Shown here one piece after another: positions 6,181 to 9,040 of a stretch of 9,040 nucleotides of DNA. Position numbers and translations under genes: made by a program. Numbering within the stretch: position 1 is the first letter of the stretch; the number at the start of each line of letters is the position of its first letter. The notes beneath the pieces are model-generated. The model was not told the origin of the DNA, ran no database searches, and was given only the letters and a program-made list of their open reading frames with translations. Origin of the DNA: Clostridia bacterium (GTDB lineage Bacteria > Bacillota > Clostridia > Oscillospirales > CAG-272); the NCBI GenBank assembly GCA_017451975.1, contig JAFTNI010000174.1, positions 1 to 9,040 on the forward strand, given 5' to 3'.

Positions 6181-7827
6181 TTATTCCGTTTCCACTATTT
6201 CAAGGCCTTGAAAGGGGTTTACGTCGAATACAAATATAATGTAATCGCCGCATTCATATTCCGCCGCAAAGTGCCCCTCTACAAGCTCCCGCCACATTTC
6301 AGAGCCCGCAACGGCATTGTATTCGTAAGGCTTCATGGCAAAGAAATATTCCTCTGCATATCCGCTTTCGCTATACCACTTTTTGTTCACCTGATAGGTG
6401 TAAGGTGCGGCGCCGTTTTCATAGGAAAATTCCACGGGGCGCACCTTAACCTCAGAATCGGCAATAACTGTGGTTGCCTGCGCCGTCCAAAACTCCGCAA
6501 AGCCATATTCAAGCCCGTTTTCCTCAAGAAATGCGGCAAGCTGGTGGTTCTCGTTATCTCTGCCGTAATCTGCGGGCATAGCGCATATTTCCCCAAAGTT
6601 CACAAGCGAGCAAAGCACGGGGAAAAGGGCGAGAAGCGCGCCCACCCTGCGCCACGACAGCGCGTTTTCCTTTTGGCGGAACATAAACCTCACCGCCGCA
6701 AGCGAAGCCAATATACCCGTGCCTACCATGGGCAAAAGGCGCCAGTTGCCCTCGGCGAGCCTGCCGCAAATAAAGCCCACCATTATCACGGCGGAAACCG
6801 CAAGGTGAACCCAAAGCAAAAGCTTTGTAGGCACATCCTCAATTTTTTTATAGCAGAAAAGCAAAACAAGCGGAAGCGCAAGAACAATGAGTGAGGCGGC
6901 GAACTTCAAAAGCATGCAAAGCGTTTGAACCTCGCCCACAATCGCGCCGTCCTCTATTTCCACGCCGAAAAGCGTCAAATACTTTTCGGGAAACTGCATC
7001 ATATTCTCTGCCCAATCGCCAACGCCGTCCAGCATGGAAAAGCCGTTGGCATATCTGGCGATTATATCGCCCTGCCAGGATAATAAAAGCAAAAGCCCCA
7101 CCGCCGCGGAAACCGTGAGCAACACCGCAGAAAAAAGATAGCGAATGTTATTTTCAGATATTATTTTATCCTTGGAATTAAATATAACGAGCGCCGCGAG
7201 CGAAACAAACATCGGCAAAGTATATATTGCAAGGCACTGCAGGCCGTTTGTGGCAGCAAACGTCATAAACACAAGAAAAACCGCCGCATATATAAAACCT
7301 TTCTTTTTGTTCCCTTTTTCAAGGTGGCGGCACGTGCGAAGCATAAGCCCCATGCCCGTAAACAAAATGAGCAAGCCAAGGCTATAGTAAATAACGTGCC
7401 CCCACATTATTTCGCGCATTTTATCGCTTGATGAAAGCAAAAGAAGCACAAGACCCGCGGCAAAAAAATAAAAGCGATAGCTCCACTCCATGCTTATGCA
7501 GAAAAATATAATCTAAGCAAAGAAAAGCAGCGCAAATATAACCATACCTGCGGTGTGCACCGCCATGGTAACGCCGAATATATGTATAAGCGGCACGAGC
7601 CACAACTGCGCGCTGAATGGAAGCAAGCCCGCGTAAAAGAAATCGGGGTTAAAAACCTTGCCGCTTTCTGCCGCCGCCTCTGCCCAATAAAGCGAATCTG
7701 TGCAATCGGAATGGAAATACCCTTGGGCGGGGCATATTATATAGTAAATTACTGCAGCGAGCGCGGCAATGGCAAAAAGCGCGCTCAGCGCAAAACAAAA
7801 AAGCTTTGTGTTTTTCTTATCAGACAT
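6181..7827 (-). pseudogene. paralogous polytopic membrane protein interrupted by an in-frame amber codon
   Basis: This copy would encode 548 codons including one internal TAG. The first 104 codons (7827-7516) are open, TAG lies at 7515-7513, and the same frame runs on without any other defect to the TAA at 6181. The intact paralog has Ser129 (TCG, 5672-5670) at this site, so a single C-to-A change explains it. The surroundings are near-identical: 56 of 60 bases match between 5641-5700 and 7484-7543. The truncated 104-residue product would hold the first helix, the Y-F-H-S-D loop and part of the third helix. The next ATG (7491) has no ribosome site, so efficient restart is unlikely. Relative to its neighbour it has a shorter, less basic N-terminus (24 codons) and a diverged middle. 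The start follows AAGGA by about ten bases. Stop-codon readthrough, recoding or a sequencing error would restore a full product. Confidence 0.85.
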
Positions 7828-7861
7828 ATTTCTTTTTCCTTAAGTTTTATTTCGTAATATT

Positions 7862-7890
7862 ATTTTACCGCAAAAATTCTTAATATACAA
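7862..7890 (-). promoter_or_regulatory. candidate promoter of the interrupted paralog
   Basis: On the minus strand TTGTAT (7890-7885), a 17-base spacer and TAAAAT (7867-7862) fit a SigA promoter with a weak -35. It would give a leader of roughly 28 bases before the ATG at 7827. A fully AT 8-bp inverted repeat (7900-7907, 7913-7920) lies just upstream of it. Confidence 0.45.
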
Positions 7891-7923
7891 CCGTAAAAGT
7901 AATTAATTTTTTATTAATTAGAA

Positions 7924-7971
7924 GAATTGCGCTGAAGCGCACTGCCGCGCGCCGTATTTCAGTGCAAATTC
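7924..7971. other. GC-rich dyad-rich segment in an AT-rich spacer
   Basis: Three pairings fit here: G-A-A-T-T-G-C against G-C-A-A-A-T-T-C (7924-7930, 7964-7971, one bulge), GCACTG against CAGTGC (7939-7944, 7960-7965), and a small hairpin TGCGC/GCGCA (7928-7932, 7937-7941) with loop TGAA. They partly compete. No known RNA family is recognised. Confidence 0.4.
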
Positions 7972-7981
7972 CTATATTTAG

Positions 7982-8008
7982 AAAAAAGCGGGGCGAAGAT
8001 CGCCCCGC
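7982..8008 (-). terminator. rho-independent terminator of the helical-protein gene
   Basis: A perfect 8-bp GC-rich stem (8008-8001 with 7995-7988, 5-base loop) is followed by T6 on the minus strand, seven bases after the TAA at 8016-8018. Confidence 0.88.
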
Positions 8009-8015
8009 ACGCAGC

Positions 8016-8468
8016 TTACAGATATTTCTTCATTCTTTCAATGCTTCCCTGCTCGAAAGCCATAACTCCGCCTGCGATATTAAGCACGTCCTCGGGCGCG
8101 CCCTCCTCCTTTGCTTGGTTTATGCTTTTCTGCAGGTCCACAAGCCCCATATTGTAGCCGCCTATCATAAGCTCTGCTATTTTGGAATTGGAGCTATCCA
8201 TCATCGTGCTCATTTTTATAGAAAAATCTGCGGGTATTTTGGAAAGCATACCCGGCTCCTTTGCTTCGCAGTTCATTTCGAGCAGCTTATTTCTCGCCGC
8301 AGTTGTAAAGCCGTAGTAGCTTTCAAGCTGGCTTGTAAGCTCGCGCCTCAGCTCTGCGTCCTTCGTTCTTTCTATAACGTTCGTAATGGTGTCGGAACCC
8401 ATTTTGGTGTTTTTGTAAACCGCTTGCATAAGCTCCTCGCCAGGGGTTTTTTGCTTTTTGTTTTCCAT
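8016..8468 (-). CDS. small helical protein of unknown function, ferritin-like four-helix bundle predicted
   Basis: The 150-residue protein is not recognised by name. It reads as four amphipathic helices (about 8-34, 36-66, 80-119, 125-149) with no signal peptide or membrane segment, which fits a ferritin-like four-helix bundle of the kind found in uncharacterised DUF proteins. The E-x-x-H iron ligand motifs are absent; the protein has no histidine at all, so a di-iron ferroxidase role is not supported. Cysteine is limited to C67. The N-terminus is Lys-rich and polar. The ATG has AAGGAG seven bases upstream. A CATAAT (8509-8504) is a possible -10, but no good -35 was found. It is a single-gene unit, divergent from gap and closed by its own terminator. 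Codon use resembles the neighbouring minus-strand genes. Function is unknown; a stress or sporulation-related role would be a guess. Confidence 0.8.
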   Translation of the reverse strand: MENKKQKTPGEELMQAVYKNTKMGSDTITNVIERTKDAELRRELTSQLESYYGFTTAARNKLLEMNCEAKEPGMLSKIPADFSIKMSTMMDSSNSKIAELMIGGYNMGLVDLQKSINQAKEEGAPEDVLNIAGGVMAFEQGSIERMKKYL

Positions 8469-8562
8469 GCTTTTTCTCCTTTATATAAGGTATTTTCTTT
8501 TATATTATGACTGATTTCAGGGGGCAAAATTCAAAATTTGCGCCTTTTTTTAAATAAAAAGC

Positions 8563-8598
8563 AAAAAATTAAGAATTTTTCAAAAAAATTTTCAAAAA
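8563..8598 (+). promoter_or_regulatory. A-tract / UP-element-like region upstream of gap
   Basis: Runs of A or T (A6 at 8563, T5 ending 8580, A7 at 8582, A5 at 8594) sit directly before the gap -35, several about 11 bases apart. Such tracts bend DNA and contact the RNA polymerase alpha subunit at strong promoters. The effect here is inferred. Confidence 0.5.
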
Positions 8599-8602
8599 TC
8601 TC

Positions 8603-8631
8603 TTGTAAAATCTTCAATATAGATATAAAAT
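8603..8631 (+). promoter_or_regulatory. gap: promoter of gap
   Basis: The pair TTGTAA (8603-8608), a 17-base spacer and TAAAAT (8626-8631) fits a SigA promoter. The start point would be near 8638, giving a leader of about 60 bases with no clear hairpin before the ribosome site. Confidence 0.6.
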
Positions 8632-8697
8632 ATAAGTGAATGGAAAATTATTTCCACAACACCAAAACTTCAAAATACTTTTTCGGAGGAATTTAAA

Positions 8698-9040
8698 ATG
8701 TCAGTAAAAGTTGCTATCAATGGTTTCGGCCGTATCGGTCGTCTTGCGTTCAGACAGATGTTCGGCGCAGAAGGTTATGATGTTGTTGCTATCAACGACC
8801 TCACAAAACCCTCAATGCTCGCTCACCTTCTCAAATACGACACAGCTCAGGGTCGTTACAACCACGACGTTACTGCAGACGACGAAGCAAACACAATCAC
8901 AGTAGACGGCAAAACACTCAAGATCTATTCTGAAAAGAATGCTGCAGACCTTCCTTGGGGTGAAATCGGTGTAGACGTAGTTCTCGAATGCACAGGTTTC
9001 TACTGCTCTAAGGATAAGGCACAGGCTCACATCGATGCTG
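8698..9040 (+). CDS. gap: glyceraldehyde-3-phosphate dehydrogenase, type I (3' end beyond window)
   Basis: GAPDH oxidises glyceraldehyde 3-phosphate to 1,3-bisphosphoglycerate with NAD+ and phosphate in cytosolic glycolysis. The first 114 of about 335 residues are present. The Rossmann dinucleotide-binding motif N-G-F-G-R-I-G-R is at 8-15. D34 in I-N-D-L is the Asp that typically binds the adenosine ribose and favours NAD. The K-Y-D-T-A-Q-G-R segment is at 46-53 and L-E-C-T-G-F at 96-101. The catalytic Cys motif and the second domain lie outside the window, so activity cannot be verified. The ATG follows GGAGGA by seven bases. Codon use (CGT, GAC, CTC, GCT, CAC) is stronger and more uniform than in the other genes, as in highly expressed genes. 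Neighbouring glycolytic genes such as pgk would be expected downstream. Confidence 0.95.
   Translation, partial: MSVKVAINGFGRIGRLAFRQMFGAEGYDVVAINDLTKPSMLAHLLKYDTAQGRYNHDVTADDEANTITVDGKTLKIYSEKNAADLPWGEIGVDVVLECTGFYCSKDKAQAHIDA

Larger units (their letters stand above)
4293..7827 (-). repeat. tandem gene duplication, copies offset by 1843 bp
   Basis: The two membrane-protein genes align at one constant offset: 4621 to 6464, 4891 to 6734, 5363 to 7206 and 5871 to 7714 all differ by 1843 bases. Length differences are confined to the N-terminus (24 codons) and one codon near the C-terminus. The duplicated unit includes the terminator hairpins at 4293-4333 and 6147-6179. Confidence 0.85.

Noticed and set aside
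6181..7491. Treating the 3' part of the paralog as an independent 436-residue gene
   Set aside because: The ATG at 7491 is an internal Met conserved in the intact copy, it has no ribosome site, and the same frame continues upstream to the amber codon and beyond.
7900..7920. An AT-only 8-bp inverted repeat as a terminator
   Set aside because: The stem has no G or C and is too weak. It lies in an AT-rich spacer where such dyads arise by chance, and a strong terminator already precedes it.
7962..8510. A 182-codon plus-strand frame
   Set aside because: It is antisense to the helical-protein gene and runs through its terminator; there is no ribosome site and no recognisable domain.
8542..8562. 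A T-run/A-run hairpin upstream of gap as a terminator
   Set aside because: Apart from one outer pair it has only A-T pairs, and no gene ends there: both neighbours are transcribed away from this spacer.

Overview
The window looks like a chromosomal segment from a low-to-moderate GC Clostridia-type Firmicute. This is inferred from strong AAGGAG-type ribosome sites, the DegV and GAPDH sequence types, a CadC-like ArsR regulator, and the absence of Proteobacterial features. A finer placement is not supported by what can be seen. No RNA gene, IS element, CRISPR array or phage module is visible. The longest stretch without a gene is 229 bases (8469-8697), so the segment is gene-dense.

Layout. At the left edge is the 3' part of a DegV-family lipid-binding protein gene (+). 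It meets a convergent gene (-) for a cytoplasmic zinc-ribbon/trypsin-like protease across a perfect 15-bp bidirectional terminator. Next, reading leftward on the minus strand from about 4283 to 1729, is a three-gene metal-efflux operon: a CadC-like ArsR repressor, a free-standing heavy-metal-associated (HMA) domain protein, and a P1B-2 type Zn/Cd/Pb ATPase that has no HMA domain of its own. The operon has a near-consensus promoter overlapped by three TATGAAT repeats with an exact 16-bp period, and a hairpin terminator.

The centre (4293-7890, minus strand) holds a tandem pair of paralogous genes for large polytopic membrane proteins, resembling GT-C-fold glycosyltransferases. Each has its own promoter region and terminator. 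The copies align at a constant offset of 1843 bp over most of their length. They are near-identical in some blocks and strongly diverged in others. The upstream copy is interrupted by one in-frame amber codon where the intact copy has a serine codon (TCG to TAG), so it is a very young pseudogene or a recoded gene.

The right side has a small gene of unknown function (-), predicted to be an all-helical, ferritin-like four-helix bundle. It is transcribed divergently from the start of gap (glyceraldehyde-3-phosphate dehydrogenase, +), which runs off the window. The gap gene has an A-tract-rich upstream region, a strong ribosome site and the codon use of a highly expressed gene.

How the genes work together. 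Only the metal operon is a clear functional unit: a metal-sensing repressor controls its own operon plus a likely metal chaperone domain and the efflux pump. The other genes appear to be independent transcription units, each bounded by its own terminator. The most unusual points are the amber codon in an otherwise clean paralog, the compensatory change between the two paralogous terminators, the 16-bp-periodic operator, and the protease that carries a zinc ribbon in place of a membrane anchor.
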